Below, in pieces: positions 10,724-21,544 of a stretch of 64,000 bases of DNA; positions within the stretch are counted from its first letter, which is position 1; the number at the start of each line of letters is the position of its first letter. The position numbers and the translations under genes are program-made. Origin of the DNA: Lucinisca nassula (taxonomy: Eukaryota; Mollusca; Bivalvia; Lucinida; Lucinidae); the NCBI GenBank assembly GCA_963580285.1, contig OY757020.1:104163497-104227496 (forward strand), written 5' to 3'. The notes under the pieces are model-generated. The model saw nothing but the letters and a program-made list of their open reading frames with translations, made no database searches and was not told the origin of the DNA.

Positions 10724-11003
10724 CATTACGAAAACTCATCTGTACAAATACATTGTAAATTTTCCCGCCGAAAAATCGAAACTTTTACGATGAAAAATTG
10801 TGATATTTTTCTTAATTTTGTTCAGAATGTAGATTGTTGATAAACGTAAGATCCGGCTCACTATGGCGGTTCTAACGAGTACCCACAGTCTATATTTTAG
10901 AGCAGAAATAAGAAAAAGTAATGTTTGCCCTTGTAAACCCCAGTTTTACTATATTAAAGGGATTCAAGGGGGTCAAAATTATTGTAGGCGTGTATTCGTG
11001 ATG
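10724..11003. mobile_element. MITE H
   Basis: Ends CATTACGAAAACTCATC and GCGTGTATTCGTGATG. The left hairpin arm has drifted (GTAAGATCCGGCTC); the right arm is intact. Confidence 0.78.
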
Positions 11004-11222
11004 GAAACAATACTCAGTGTTTTTTCGTGCCAAAGCGACAATATACGAGTAATAAGACCTAGTTTACTCTTACAAAACGTTATAAAAATGAAAGCACTCG
11101 ATTAAATTCTAAACAAGAATAAAAAAAATATTACCTATACCAGGGGCCAGTTCTTCAAAACTAACTGTGTCGTTATTTAACGTATTTTTAAAACATTAAT
11201 CATTTATATCAATATAATAACC

Positions 11223-11470
11223 CACCCGATCGACATAGTGCATTTGCTCATATCTCCAAAATGGGGATTCCGTGATCATTTTGTTTTGTTTTTACTGCTA
11301 GCATAAGTTGTGGGTGCTTGTTAGAACCGCCTGAATGCTATCGAGTATCCATAACCTATTTCTTGGAGCAGGAATCAGGAAAATAATGCATATCCCTGTA
11401 AACTCCAGTTTTACTAAATAAAAGTGGGGTTCAAAAGGGTCAAAATTATATAGGCGTGTTTTCGTTTAGT
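11223..11470. mobile_element. Chimeric MITE, H2 left half and H right half
   Basis: The left end matches H2 (CACCCGATCGACATAGTGCA) and the right end matches H (TATAGGCGTGTTTTCGT). The core palindrome is largely collapsed. Confidence 0.65.
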
Positions 11471-11488
11471 GGTGGGGATTCCAATCAC

Positions 11489-11757
11489 ACCATGTTAACA
11501 AGTCCGTGAAATGAACAACCCCGTAAACCCCACTATATATAGAGACAACTGGGGTTTATGGGGTTATACATTTCATTCGTATTTCTGCACCAATACATAG
11601 GTTGTGGGTACTTGTAAGAACCGCCTCAATGAGGCGGTTCCAACGATCACCCACAATTTTTGTTTGGAGTATAAATAAGCAAAAATATCACGGATTTTCA
11701 TCAGAAAAGTAGCGATTAGAACATGTGAAAAAAAGCTTGGGTTGGTTTATCGTAATG
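11489..11757. mobile_element. MITE H2
   Basis: Reverse-oriented H2: left ATGTTAACAAGTCCGTGAAATG, right end TTTATCGTAATG. Central palindrome AAGAACCGCCTC / GAGGCGGTTCC at about 11597-11660. Confidence 0.82.
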
Positions 11758-11960
11758 ATTTCCAGGTAAGAGAACGTTTTCAGTCAAGGCTTGAACATTG
11801 GTTTCAATAGGCAGATATGGTTGGAGTACTTGCGTCGATGCGGTTTAACGAATACCCTAATCGTATCTTCCAAAACTTCAATTAGGTCTACTAAACCCGA
11901 CCTTCCCTATAGTATATATATTATAAAATATGCTCTCAACGATGTTCGTTTGACAGACTG

Positions 11961-12111
11961 TTAACACGACGTAGAATTCTTATACCTTGTGATATCTATG
12001 AAGGCTTGGAACATTGGCTTAGCCACATATGGAAGGCCATGCTTCTTACAGAGTGACTTCACATAAGGTGCTACCTTGCACAGATTATGTCTAGGCATAG
12101 TTGGAAATAGG
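11961..12111 (-). CDS. Fatty acid desaturase terminal exon (end of third His box to stop)
   Basis: On the - strand the acceptor TATTTTTCAG is followed by one base that completes a split His codon, then [28 protein letters not shown] and a short tail ending in a TAA (complement of 11961-11963). [12 protein letters not shown] is the signature after the third histidine box of front-end desaturases. These are ER membrane di-iron enzymes that insert double bonds between an existing one and the carboxyl end in long-chain polyunsaturated fatty acid synthesis. The second His of the box is divided by the intron. The preceding exon is 16.4 kb away at 28564-28740 and supplies CA of that codon. The gene converges on the glycosyltransferase gene to its left. 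Confidence 0.92.
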
Positions 12112-12600
12112 CTGAAAAATAACGAGAATCCCATATCGTAATTATTGAGCTACCATGAATTGTTTTCAGCCCAAGAAATCATTAAGCACCTGGCCACCAA
12201 AGGACACAGCGCTGTTTCAACATTGAGTAAACATCACGAAAACACGGCTATTAGAGATGGAATAGAAACCCTATCTGGTGCTTATGCACGTCTAAATTAT
12301 TTTAGTAGGTATATGCAAAGCAACGCGACTAAAGTATTTAAGATGAAATATGCTAGGCAAAATATGCAGCTTCACGCACCAATCGTGCATATATCATGCG
12401 ATGTATGCATGAGTGGTTTGTGGGGAAATTATTCGCCATACAGTTGTTCGCTATAAGTCTGATTTTCATAAAGTTTGCCTTATAAGTCGCCAAATAGTGT
12501 CATATATATTTTTCATGCCAATCGCATTGTTATGGATATTCGTACTGACGGGAGTTATACAACTGATCTGTAGGGAAGTTTCATCATTTTTCTCTCTAGT
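12112..12600. other. Intron, no supported feature
   Basis: Start of the last desaturase intron. An open + frame at 12145-12456 has a good acceptor-like site (TTGTTTTCAG at 12160-12169), but I cannot assign the peptide and see no clear donor. Confidence 0.4.
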
Positions 12601-12601
12601 T

Positions 12602-12718
12602 CTGCAACGGAAGATCAGGTGGTTTTTCTCCGGGTACTCCGGTTTTCGCCCACCTCTGATTAACGATAGGCTCGATATGAGTGAAATAATCTTGAAAGGG
12701 CCGTAAAACCAAAACCAA
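12602..12718 (+). mobile_element. SINE C, 3' fragment
   Basis: From TCTGCAACGGAAGATCAGGTG to GAAAGGGCCGTAAAACC; the tRNA head is missing. Confidence 0.8.
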
Positions 12719-13594
12719 AAAATATTTTTTCTCCAAAGGAATGCAATTATAACGCAGATCAATTTTCTGCATACACCTGCTTCATGGCTTTAATTGTGGC
12801 TAGTATCTATACGCCTCACAATTTTAGCGAGCTTGCACGGGTATGCATGGTTTTCCTGTAGTGTTGATAGATATAAACATCCTAAAAAATTATCGTAATG
12901 TTAGCAGCAGGTCAAAGGTAAACGAATACCCACAACATTGTGCCGAGCCAAACGCCGAAGCTTTGACGGCATATTATGTCGAGGTGACGTGGATTGACCT
13001 GCTGCTCCCTGGTCTACATAATTAGGTATTGGTACGACGAGTCGTAGGGTAGTAGTGCCCCGGAAAGACGGGCAATACCAGATTGCGGACCGTCAAGACC
13101 AGTCATTGAGATCTCATATTCTACTGGACTGAGATATAACCTCTAGAATTCAGTTATTAAATCGTACGATTTGTGAGAAGACAAAGTGACAACATAGATA
13201 GTTGACTGTGATAAATTCTTCAAGTGAAATTCTGGTGCACCAGCGCGTCGACATAGTCCAACCGAAGTGGACTTATATTTTTATAAGCCAACCAAATATT
13301 TTTCGTTGATTTACTTTGTGTAGTTTGATTCTATATAATTTACACGTCACCGTCCCGACCACAAAACGCAGTTTTGCCTTCGGGGCGTGCGCCGTGCAAT
13401 GTTACAGAAGCAAATAAATATAGTTTTCAATGTTGGTATTGTTGATATAGTTATTGTTAATAATGTATGTCTTGTATATAGCATCTTTCTTGTGCCTTAC
13501 AGTTGCCCGTTCACCTGTCAGAGATCACCCTCGGTCGTCTTGTCAGCATGCGGGTTTGCGGGACGCCGTAAACTCACATGTAACAGGTGGCATT
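12719..13594. other. Intron, no recognised repeat
   Basis: Contains an inverted pair AGCAGCAGGTCAA (about 12903) / TTGACCTGCTGCT (about 12995). Otherwise I see no exon and no repeat shared with the rest of the window. Confidence 0.4.
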
Positions 13595-13689
13595 TTTAAT
13601 ATTTCGATGACATAGTTGGAATTATAAGGAATGAATTATCCTTTTTTGTGGATTTTATCGATGTGTAAACAAGTGATTCGCCGGAGTTT
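13595..13689. repeat. Dispersed repeat K, fragment
   Basis: AATATTTCGATGACATAG...GGAATTATAAGGAATGAATTATC...GATTTTATCGATGTG, shared with 25195-26480, 28765-29540, 39060-39330 and 61645-61945. Confidence 0.7.
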
Positions 13690-14275
13690 ATAAAATTTTG
13701 ACCCCCTCCCCACTGAAACACCACTTTTATGTAGTAAAAATGGGGTTTACAGGGGTATGTACTAATATTTTATTTGTGCTCAAAACACAGATTGTGGGTA
13801 CTCGTAAGAACCGCCTCATTGAGGTGGTTCTAACGAGCACCCGCAACCTTTAATGAAAGCCGAAATAAGAAAGATGTGGCAATTTTACCCAAGTTGTTAT
13901 TGTTTTGGAGTTTACCGGCCCAGTCAACACTATTTCAGGTCATTTGTGAGCCGGTCAGTTTACCTATCCACACTTGTCCTTGGTAGGCTTATACGAAAGT
14001 TGTTAACCAGTACAGTGCACATACTTTCGCCAGAAACTGACAACTGCCCTTCTTGAATCAGCGGAAGGAAGAGAATGACCGTAGAAAAGATTTCATGATC
14101 AATCTCCACGAAAGAATATTGCCGACCCCGGCAGGTATCGAACCCGCGTCCTCCTGATCACCAGTCAGACGCGCATCCGACTGCCCTACCGAGGCCGGTC
14201 AATTTTACCCTAATATTTGACATTTCTGACACCGTGTTGGACGCCGTTATTTCACATGGACATGTTTTGCTAATA
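13690..14275. mobile_element. MITE H3 interrupted by a SINE B
   Basis: The core palindrome is at 13785-13850; the right end AACACGG...GGACATGTTTTGCTAATAG matches the inverted left end of 50594-50874. SINE B sits at 13891-14199. Confidence 0.75.
13891..14199 (-). mobile_element. SINE B, tRNA-headed, full length
   Basis: Flanked by the exact 11-bp duplication CAATTTTACCC (13880-13890 and 14200-14210). Read on the - strand it has a tRNA-like head (GGCCTCGGTAGGGCAGTCGG, a GGT-like anticodon loop, B box GGGTTCGATACC). The middle and 3' module are shared with SINE A, and the tail reads GTTGACTGGGCCGGTAAAC. Confidence 0.93.
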
Positions 14276-15148
14276 GATTTGGGTATTTAGGAGTATGTCC
14301 TTGTGCATTTCTATAATTTCATTACAATAACATATCAATATGGCAAACTGCTATTTTCATGACTGTGCATTACGAAAACACGCCTATACAAATACATTGT
14401 AAATCTTACCAACAAACAACGAAAATTTTAAGATGAAAAAAATATGATATTTTTCTTATTTCTGCTCACAATATAGATTGCGGGTACTCGTTATGGTAGG
14501 GTGACAATCTGGACCAAAAAATGGGAACCCATACCCCCCTGTATAACAAGACAAGTCATATAACAAAATCTTCGTCAGGTTCTGTAGTATCTGAAACTGC
14601 CGGCATAAATTGGCATTAATGATGGCGAGCTGAGAAATCCAAGATGGCGTCCAAGATTGCCGCCATAGCTGTAAATTCCAGTTTTTCGTAAAATATGAAT
14701 ATAAATACCACAAATCATCTTACAAACTTATTTTAATTTATTTTTCTGGTTTAGAAAGAAGATTTGTGCTAGAATATAGATCAAGTTTTTAGGTTTGACT
14801 TGAAAACCGGTGAAAAAATGATATTTTATTGTTTTTGTGTCTAGTTTCATAGGTGGTACATGAAAGCAATTCTGATGTTTCAAAATTTAAACAGTTTTTA
14901 CATATCTATTGTTTTATTTTAACTAAGACACTATTCTAAAATACATTTAACACTATTCTAAAATACATTTATGGTTGGTTATGACTTTTATACCATAAGT
15001 TTAGCCCAGCATTTCCCCACCCACTCAGTTTACCAGTAAAATTCAGTCACATAAATGCTCACACACAAGAGATTTGTAGGCGTGTGCTTCATTTTAGACA
15101 ATTAAGTAGTAGAAAATATTCACAATAATGCTTAGTTCTGTTTCATAT

Positions 15149-15447
15149 TGTCAAGAAAACATGCCCATATGTTTTTGACCCCCTTGAACCTCACTTTTCT
15201 ATAGAAAAAATAGGGTTTTCAGGGGTAAGCATTATTTTTTTAATTTATGCTTAAGGACATAGCTTGTGGGTGTTTGACAGCATCGCCACGTTGAGAGGGT
15301 TCTACCGAGTCCCGGCAATCCACGTTTGGAACAGAAATAAGAAAAATGTAATTTTTATCTGGGTGGGGTTGGGGGTGGGGGGTGAGTGGTTGAGGGGGTG
15401 GTAATAAAATCTTCCAATGGATTTGAATTATGCGTGTTTTCGTAATG
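15149..15447. mobile_element. MITE H inside element Y
   Basis: Ends TGTCAAGAAAACATGCCCAT and ATGCGTGTTTTCGTAATG. The hairpin arms are degraded (AGCATCGCCACGTTGAGAGGG). Confidence 0.72.
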
Positions 15448-15774
15448 TTATATTATGTATTGAGCCATTTGAAACACCACTTCTTTATAATACTGTTTTC
15501 TGAATCCAAGCATAAACCTCTTAGTTAAACAGTGGTATATCCAATCAAACAGGTAGAATAGTGTAAAATAACTTCCTTTACATGTTTTTTTGTCATTATT
15601 TCTATGCAATTAGTTAGGGGTTTGGGCTTTGAACAGTGTTGTATAAAAATGTATTATAAAACGATTTTGCTGTTCTAATAGGCCATATGAGACTACAAGT
15701 ACATGTTTTAAACCTGTCATAGTCCTCGGTATAAACATGAGCTAGTATTGTAAACAAGTTCTTACAAATGTTAG

Positions 15775-16084
15775 TTTTTGTTTGTTTGTTTGAATTGGGG
15801 TTTAACGTCCCCGTCGACACTATTAAGATCATTTTGGAGACGTTGCTTCCAATTTTGTGGGACTTTTACCCGACATTGAGATGAAATGACATCTCAAGCC
15901 CTACCGCCCAATGAAACCAGAAGGCTTATATGCATTGGACGATCTGACACACACCGCTTTGCCTGGGCAGGCTTAGTCCTTCTTAAAAGCGGTTTACCAG
16001 TACTAGTGTGTGGTCAGATTCAGCTCTTTGTGGAAGAAAAATGCAGCCCAATCTATTTCTCCTTGCCCCGATGGGCGGGGGCGA
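15775..16084 (-). mobile_element. SINE A
   Basis: Flanked by the 14-bp duplication CTTACAAATGTTAG (15761-15774, 16085-16098). The right duplication is also the target of the next SINE. Confidence 0.92.
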
Positions 16085-16098
16085 CTTACAAATGTTAG

Positions 16099-16377
16099 TT
16101 TGTTTGTTTTTATTGGGGTCTAACAGCCAAGTCAACACTATTTAGGTCATTTTTGAGCTTGTCAGTTTACTTATCCACGCTTTTCCTGGGCAGGCTTATA
16201 CGTAAGTGATTAACCAGTACAGTGCACATTCCTTCGCCAGAAACTGACAACTTCCCTTCTTGAATCAGCGGAAGGGAGAGAATGACTGTAGAAAAATTTC
16301 ATGATCAATCTCCACGAAAGAATGTTGCCGGCCCCGGCAGGTATCGAACTCGAGTCCTCTTGATCACCATTTAGGCA
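16099..16377 (-). mobile_element. SINE B, truncated head
   Basis: The tRNA-like head ends within the anticodon arm. Flanked by CTTACAAATGT at 16085-16098 and 16378-16391, so it entered the copy of the target site created by SINE A. Confidence 0.9.
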
Positions 16378-16499
16378 CTTACAAATGTAAGAACTATTCA
16401 AACATGCTTTACTACTTGCAAGCTTGAGTACATGGTTGTACTTTCTATGAGCAAATGCAGTCATCACTACACTGATCAGGCTATTTACAATCATATCAG

Positions 16500-17165
16500 T
16501 TAATAGCTGGGGGCTGCTTGTGGCTGTGTTATGCGCTGTGGAATGAATAACACAGTTTCAGGATCAACCATATGCCCTAGGTCTACAGGGCTAGGCAAAT
16601 TAATCTCAGATTTTATAGCTCCCCACCAAATCAGTAGCTGATATGTACACCTGTACAAATGGAGCAAAAAAACTATTAGTTAGTGGTAGATGACTAGGTC
16701 TAACTCTGGATTTTTGGAGCACCATTGTTGTTTAATGTGTTTGTCTGAACAGTAAACCTACAGAAAAATTGCTGCTGCCTTAACTGGCCCTGAGAAATTT
16801 GACTCAGTACCAAGATCTGAAATCTCTTGAAGCTTGAAGTCTGATTTAGGCATTCTTCTTGCCTATTCTATGTAAAGAAGAGCAGGTATCACATCCTGTA
16901 AGGCAATACAGACAGCATATTTGCCCATTCAGCAGACTCTAGCTTCCTGAAAACAGAGTGAAATGGAATACCTGGTGCAGTCAGCATGAATACCCTTCCT
17001 GTCTGTCTTGAAGAATATGTTATCAACATTAAGCTGGCTAAAGTGAAGCAGAGGTAGAACGAAAACATGGGTATATGGACTGACCAGAACAGCTGTGTTA
17101 TTTCCTGCAGAGAACCTGCAAACTGCAGGTGCAAAATCATTCTACTATCGGCTTCTTCATAATTG
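16500..17165 (-). pseudogene. Transposase remnant of element Y, left copy
   Basis: Read on the - strand, the sequence is broken by stops and shifts. It contains EEADSRM-like, a VFVLPLLHFSQLNVD stretch, KGIHADCTRY, KLQEISDLGTESNFSGPVKA and INLPSPVDLGHMVDPET. Shares these blocks with the + strand copy at 18680-19200. This HEEADxR / DTDVF / GCDTxS-type protein is known to me as a recurrent metazoan transposon-like family; I infer a relation to PIN/FEN-type nuclease folds but cannot prove it. Confidence 0.6.
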
Positions 17166-17275
17166 AAATCGAGTTAATGCTGAGCAGCAACAACCTCACT
17201 GGATACTTTCAGAGATTTGTTCTCAAAATAGAAGTAAAGCAATGATCAAGAATCGGTACAATTAATTTACACCTC

Positions 17276-17405
17276 CCATCAATGTCTCTAAAGGTAAAGA
17301 AACACAAACATGAAGTAACTAGAACTTTATGGAAACAACAACAGAGGAAAGCCAAAAGGACAGATACTGTCCCACAAAATGGCAGACTGGCTATCCAGTT
17401 ATATT
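17276..17405. repeat. Dispersed repeat family I, fragment
   Basis: AAAGAAACACAAACATGAAG...GACAG...CTGTCCCACAAAATGGC, shared with 34780-34880. Confidence 0.7.
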
Positions 17406-17608
17406 ATAGGAATCACCCACAATGAAGATATGAACAAGCCCTTATAAGATGGTTTTATAAGTGCTAAGTATACCATGCATAGTTACAAGCTCTACCAAAC
17501 ACCATACCAATACACAGGCTTATAATAAGTCTATTAACAAGATGCTGGATTTATTTCACAATGACAGTTTAAAATTTATTGAACCGTTTTCCCTGACATT
17601 TGGACAAT

Positions 17609-17916
17609 TTTGTTTGTTTGTTGTTTTATTTGAAGTTTAACGTCCCCGTCAACACTGTATAGGTCTTTTGGACACGTTCCTTCCAATTTTGTGGGACTTT
17701 TACCTGTCATTGAGATGAAATGACATCTCAAGCCATGTCGCCCACTGAAACCAATACAGTTTATAAGCATGGACGGTCCGATTCGCACCGCTTTGCCTGG
17801 ACAGGCTTAGATCCTCTAAGGGGTTTGCCAATACTCATGTGCGGTCGGTTTCAGCTGTGCGTGGAAGCATCATGCAGCCCATCTATCTCTTCAAGCCCCG
17901 ATGGGCGGGGGCCGAA
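17609..17916 (-). mobile_element. SINE A, full length
   Basis: Flanked by the exact 14-bp duplication GACATTTGGACAAT (17595-17608 and 17917-17930). It lies between the two arms of element Y. Confidence 0.93.
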
Positions 17917-18189
17917 GACATTTGGACAATATAGCTACTGGAGATGAAGTTCCTCAAGAGATAGAGAAGTTTGATATGTTGCCATAAAATGGGTCAAAAG
18001 CCATTTGAGTCATTCATGCAGGAAAGGCTCATACCCATAGCTTGTTAGGCAGTCCAAAGAACAATCTTATGAGCCTTTGCCTTGGTCAAAACTCCAGACT
18101 ATGAGTGATATCAGGTCAATGGCACTGGTGTCTGGGGAACCCAGTCTGAGGAACTGACTGCCACCGGTGAAGAGATATATGCTTTCTAT

Positions 18190-19200
18190 ACATCAGTTCA
18201 TTCATTCAAGGTTTTGTCTTTCAAAAATGCTCATGCTCACGCGAGTTTGTTTACAGATGAAGAATGTATGATGTCTACAAATAAGTCGGATTTCCTTGAA
18301 AAACTAGAAAGACTTGCTGACTGTATAGTATTTGACAGGATGTCTGTACTTAAAAAGTTGCACCATTCATCATGTCTCAAACTGACATATCAACAGATGG
18401 CTGCTATGTTTTGGTCTTACAGTCTTCTTACCATTATTTGGGTAGCTACCATTCACGTCGGTTTTGACAGGAATGAGGCAAACAGTCTCAAATCACAGAC
18501 CCAACAAAAGTGTGGAAAGAATGTTTCTTCACATGCGCTTGTGTCTACGAGGAAAAATATAGTAACTGGTGATTGATAGATACTTTCAAGCAGTAAAAGC
18601 AAGAACTTTAAACTAGATACCTTAATGAAAATTGCCATGAGCTTCTTAAGAAGAATGCTACTGTTGTTGGTGCAGGTTGACTTGATAACAAGGCTCTGAA
18701 GTTTCCGCTGATGTTGTTCCTGTCCAGCATGAACTTTATTCCAACCGTGAAGAAGCTCATAGTAGAATGATTTGCAACAAGCCGTTGCAGGTTCTCTTGG
18801 AGTTAACGCAGCCCTTGTTGTCAGTTCTGATACCGATGTTTTCTTTCCACTTGTGCATCACTTTAACCTGCTTTATGCTGATGACAGGCAGAAAAGGTAT
18901 TCATGCTGACTGCACCAGGTATATTCCAGTTCACACTGTTTTCAGGAAGCTAGAGCCAGATGAAAGGGCAATTATGCTGTCTGTATTGCCTTATGGGTTG
19001 TGATACCTGCTCTTCTTTACATAGTACAGGCAAGAAGAAGGAAATTCATGTTCTGCCTAAACCAGACTTCCAGCTTCAAGAGATTTCAGATCTTGGGACT
19101 GAGACAAATGTCTCAGGGCTAGTTAAAGCAGCAGAATTTCTTTATAGTGAGCGTGTGCATATCAGCTACCGATTTGATGGGGGCTATAAAATCTAAGATT
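18190..19200 (+). pseudogene. Transposase remnant of element Y, right copy
   Basis: Longest open stretch 18214-18576, then pieces in shifting frames: DRYFQAVKART (about 18575), VQHELYSNREEAHSRMI (about 18720), VVSSDTDVFFPLVHHFN (about 18810), MGCDTCSSLHSTGKKKE (about 18995) and ISDLGTETNVSGLVKAAE (about 19085). The order EEAxxRM, DTDVF, GCDTCSS is the pattern of a widespread metazoan transposon-associated protein. No intact reading frame. Confidence 0.62.
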
Positions 19201-19239
19201 AATTTGCCTAGCCCAGTAGACCTAGGGTATACAGAGTAA

Positions 19240-19458
19240 ATCGCTTAGAGATTCTAAGCATGCCCAGGAAAAGTGGTGCGAGTTGGACCATCCTTGCATA
19301 TAAAACCTTTTGGTTTAAATGTGTGGCGGGGCTTGAGATGTCATTTCATCTCAATGTCGGGGAAAGTCCCACAAAAATTGGAAGCAATGTCTCCAAAATG
19401 CAAAATGACTAATACAGTGTTGACAGGGACGTTGTACCTCAAATCAAACAAAAAATAA
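19240..19458 (+). mobile_element. SINE A, 5'-truncated
   Basis: Starts within the CGCTTAGAG-TTCTAAGC block and ends GGGACGTTGTACCTCAAATC. Confidence 0.8.
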
Positions 19459-19473
19459 ACTAATTGTATAGCA

Positions 19474-19681
19474 TATCCTCTTTATAACACGTTTTTATAA
19501 CACGGGTTTGGATATAACACTTTATAACCCCCAAAACCTAGACAGTTACACAGCAAAAATGACAATAAAAGTCATTTTAGATCAATTTAAAAAACACTAT
19601 TTTGCTATTTTGTTTGGATGTAGCACTGCTTAATTAAGACGATTAATGATCAGATCCCGAAAACAGTGTTATAAAGAGGTA
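19474..19681. mobile_element. Small MITE with CCTCTTTATAACAC ends
   Basis: TIRs TATCCTCTTTATAACAC and GTGTTATAAAGAGGTA with TA at both borders. About 208 bp, inserted in the right half of element Y. Confidence 0.75.
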
Positions 19682-20048
19682 ATGTTTCCAAATGGCTGAT
19701 CATATAATATAGTATTAAAACAGAACTAAGCATTGGTTTCAATGCCCTCTTCTACGTGTTGTGTAAAATGAAATCCTCGCCTGCAAATCCCTTGAGTGTG
19801 AGTATTATGTGAATGAATTGTACTGGTAAACTGAGTGGGTGGGGTAATCCTGGGGCTAAATTTATGGTAAAAAAGTCATAACAAACCATAAATGTACTTG
19901 GGAATAGTGTTAAATGTATTTTCGAATAGTGTCTTAGTTAAAATAAAACAATAGATAAATGAAAACTGTTTAAAATTTTGAAACATCAGCATTGCCTTTA
20001 TGTACCACCTATGAAACTAGCCACAAAAACGATGAAATGTCTTTTATT

Positions 20049-20748
20049 TCACCGGTTTTCAAGTCAAACCTAAAATTTTGATCAATATTCCAGCCCAAAT
20101 CGTCTTTCTATACCAGAATAATAAATTAAAATAAGTTTGTAAGATGATATGTGGCAATATTATGTGAATGACTTTTACTGGTAAACTGAGTGGGTGGGGT
20201 AATACTGGGGCTAAATTGATGGTAAAAAAGTCATAACCAACCATAAATGTATTTTAGAATAGTGTTAAATGCATTTTAGAATAGTGTCTTAGTTAAAATA
20301 AAACAATAGATATGTAAAAACTGTTTAAATTTTGAAATATCAGAATTGCTTTTAAAAACTATGAAACTAGACACAAAAACAATAAAATATCATTCTTTTC
20401 ACCGGTTTTCAAGTCAAACCTAAAATTTTGATCAATATTCCAGCCCAAATCGTCTTTCTATACCAGAATAATAAATTAAAATAAGTTTGTAAGATGATAT
20501 GTGGCAATATTATGTGAATGACTTTTACTGGTAAACTGAGTGGGTGGGGTAATACTGGGGCTAAATTGATGGTAAAAAAGTCATAACCAACCATAAATGT
20601 ATTTTAGAATAGTGTTAAATGCATTTTAGAATAGTGTCTTAGTTAAAATAAAACAATAGATATGTAAAAACTGTTTAAATTTTGAAATATCAGAATTGCT
20701 TTTAAAAACTATGAAACTAGACACAAAAACAATAAAATATCATTCTTT
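20049..20748. repeat. Identical 350-bp tandem duplication in the right arm of element Y
   Basis: 20049-20398 and 20399-20748 match base for base as far as I can compare. A third, more diverged unit precedes them (about 19690-20048). The left arm has only one unit. Confidence 0.85.
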
Positions 20749-21020
20749 TCACCGGTTTTCAAGTCAACCCTAAAAAGTTGATCTATATTCTAGCACAAAT
20801 CTTCTTTCCACACCAGAAAAATAAATTAAAATAAGTTTGTAAAGTGATTTGTGGTATTTATATTCATATTATACGAAAAACCGGAATTTACGGCTATGGC
20901 GGCCATCTTGGACGCCATCTTGGATTTCTCAGCTCGCCATCATTTATGCCAATTTATGCCGGCAGTTTCAGATACTACGGATGTTGACGAACATTTTGGT
21001 ATATGACATGTTTTGTTATA

Positions 21021-21038
21021 CGGGGGGGGGGGGGGGGG
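21021..21038. repeat. Poly(G) run
   Basis: 18 consecutive G near the right end of element Y; possible source of polymerase slippage and assembly error. Confidence 0.9.
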
Positions 21039-21289
21039 GGTTATGGGTTACTACCAGAAATAGTGGACTTTTTGGCCCATTGTCACCCTACCATTAAGAC
21101 CGCCTCGTTGCGATGAGGCGGTTCTAACGAGTACCCGCAATCTATATTTTAGAGCAGAAATAAGACAAATAAGGTTTTCTCCTGTAACCCAAGTTTTACC
21201 ATACAAACGTGGGGTTCAGGGGGGTCAAAATTATATAGGCTTGTTTTCGTGATGAAAAATAAAGAATTGTTTTCAGAGTAAATCTTAAG

Positions 21290-21432
21290 CAGTTTTCATA
21301 TTTCTACTTTAAACTAAACATAGATTGTGTGTGCTCTTAGAACTGTCTCATTGAGGCGTACTATGTCTTTGAGCAAACATATGAAAAAGTATGTTCTTGT
21401 TTTCCTCACATTACATGGCCTTGTATCGTAAT
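21290..21432. mobile_element. MITE H, degenerate
   Basis: Keeps CATAGATTGTGTGTGCTC, GAACTGTCTCATTGAGGCG and TTGTATCGTAATG. Confidence 0.55.
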
Positions 21433-21544
21433 GCATTCGTGCTCATTAACATGTTTTCAATAGTGCATTCCTGAAAAACAAAAGGACCCGGAAGTTTTCA
21501 TCGCTCCACTGAACCCTGAGTATTTTTTCTAATTGTTTTCATAA

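Larger units (their letters stand above)
14494..21093. mobile_element. 6.6-kb palindromic DNA transposon (element Y)
   Basis: Terminal inverted repeats TGGTAGGGTGACAAT.../...ATTGTCACCCTACCA with a 3-bp target duplication TTA (14491-14493, 21094-21096). The outermost ~650 bp of each side are closely matched in inverted orientation, including the segments reading CAGCTCGCCATC and AACCGGTGAAA. Degraded transposase sequence occurs in inverted orientation on both sides (16500-17165 and 18680-19200). Later insertions inside it: MITE H at 15149, SINEs at 15775, 16099, 17609 and 19240, and a small MITE at 19474. The superfamily is not certain: a TTA duplication fits PIF/Harbinger, but the protein remnant does not look like Harbinger. 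Confidence 0.85.
14363..21255. mobile_element. MITE H split by the 6.6-kb palindromic transposon
   Basis: The left half ends at 14493 in the left hairpin arm (GGGTACTCGTTA). The right half resumes at 21094 (TTAAGACCGCCTCG...GAGGCGGTTCTAACGAG) and ends GGCTTGTTTTCGTGATG. The MITE is therefore older than the transposon inside it. Confidence 0.85.

Noticed and set aside
12145..12456. 103-codon open + frame with an acceptor-like TTGTTTTCAG upstream of position 12170
   Set aside because: The peptide matches no family I recognise, no donor closes it in frame, and it sits in an intron of the opposite-strand desaturase. Left unassigned.
13891..14199. tRNA-like sequences (also at 27500, 26000, 36400, 37940, 6700, 29830)
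   Set aside because: Each is joined to a SINE body with tail and, in most cases, target duplications. Acceptor stems are imperfect. These are SINE heads, not tRNA genes.
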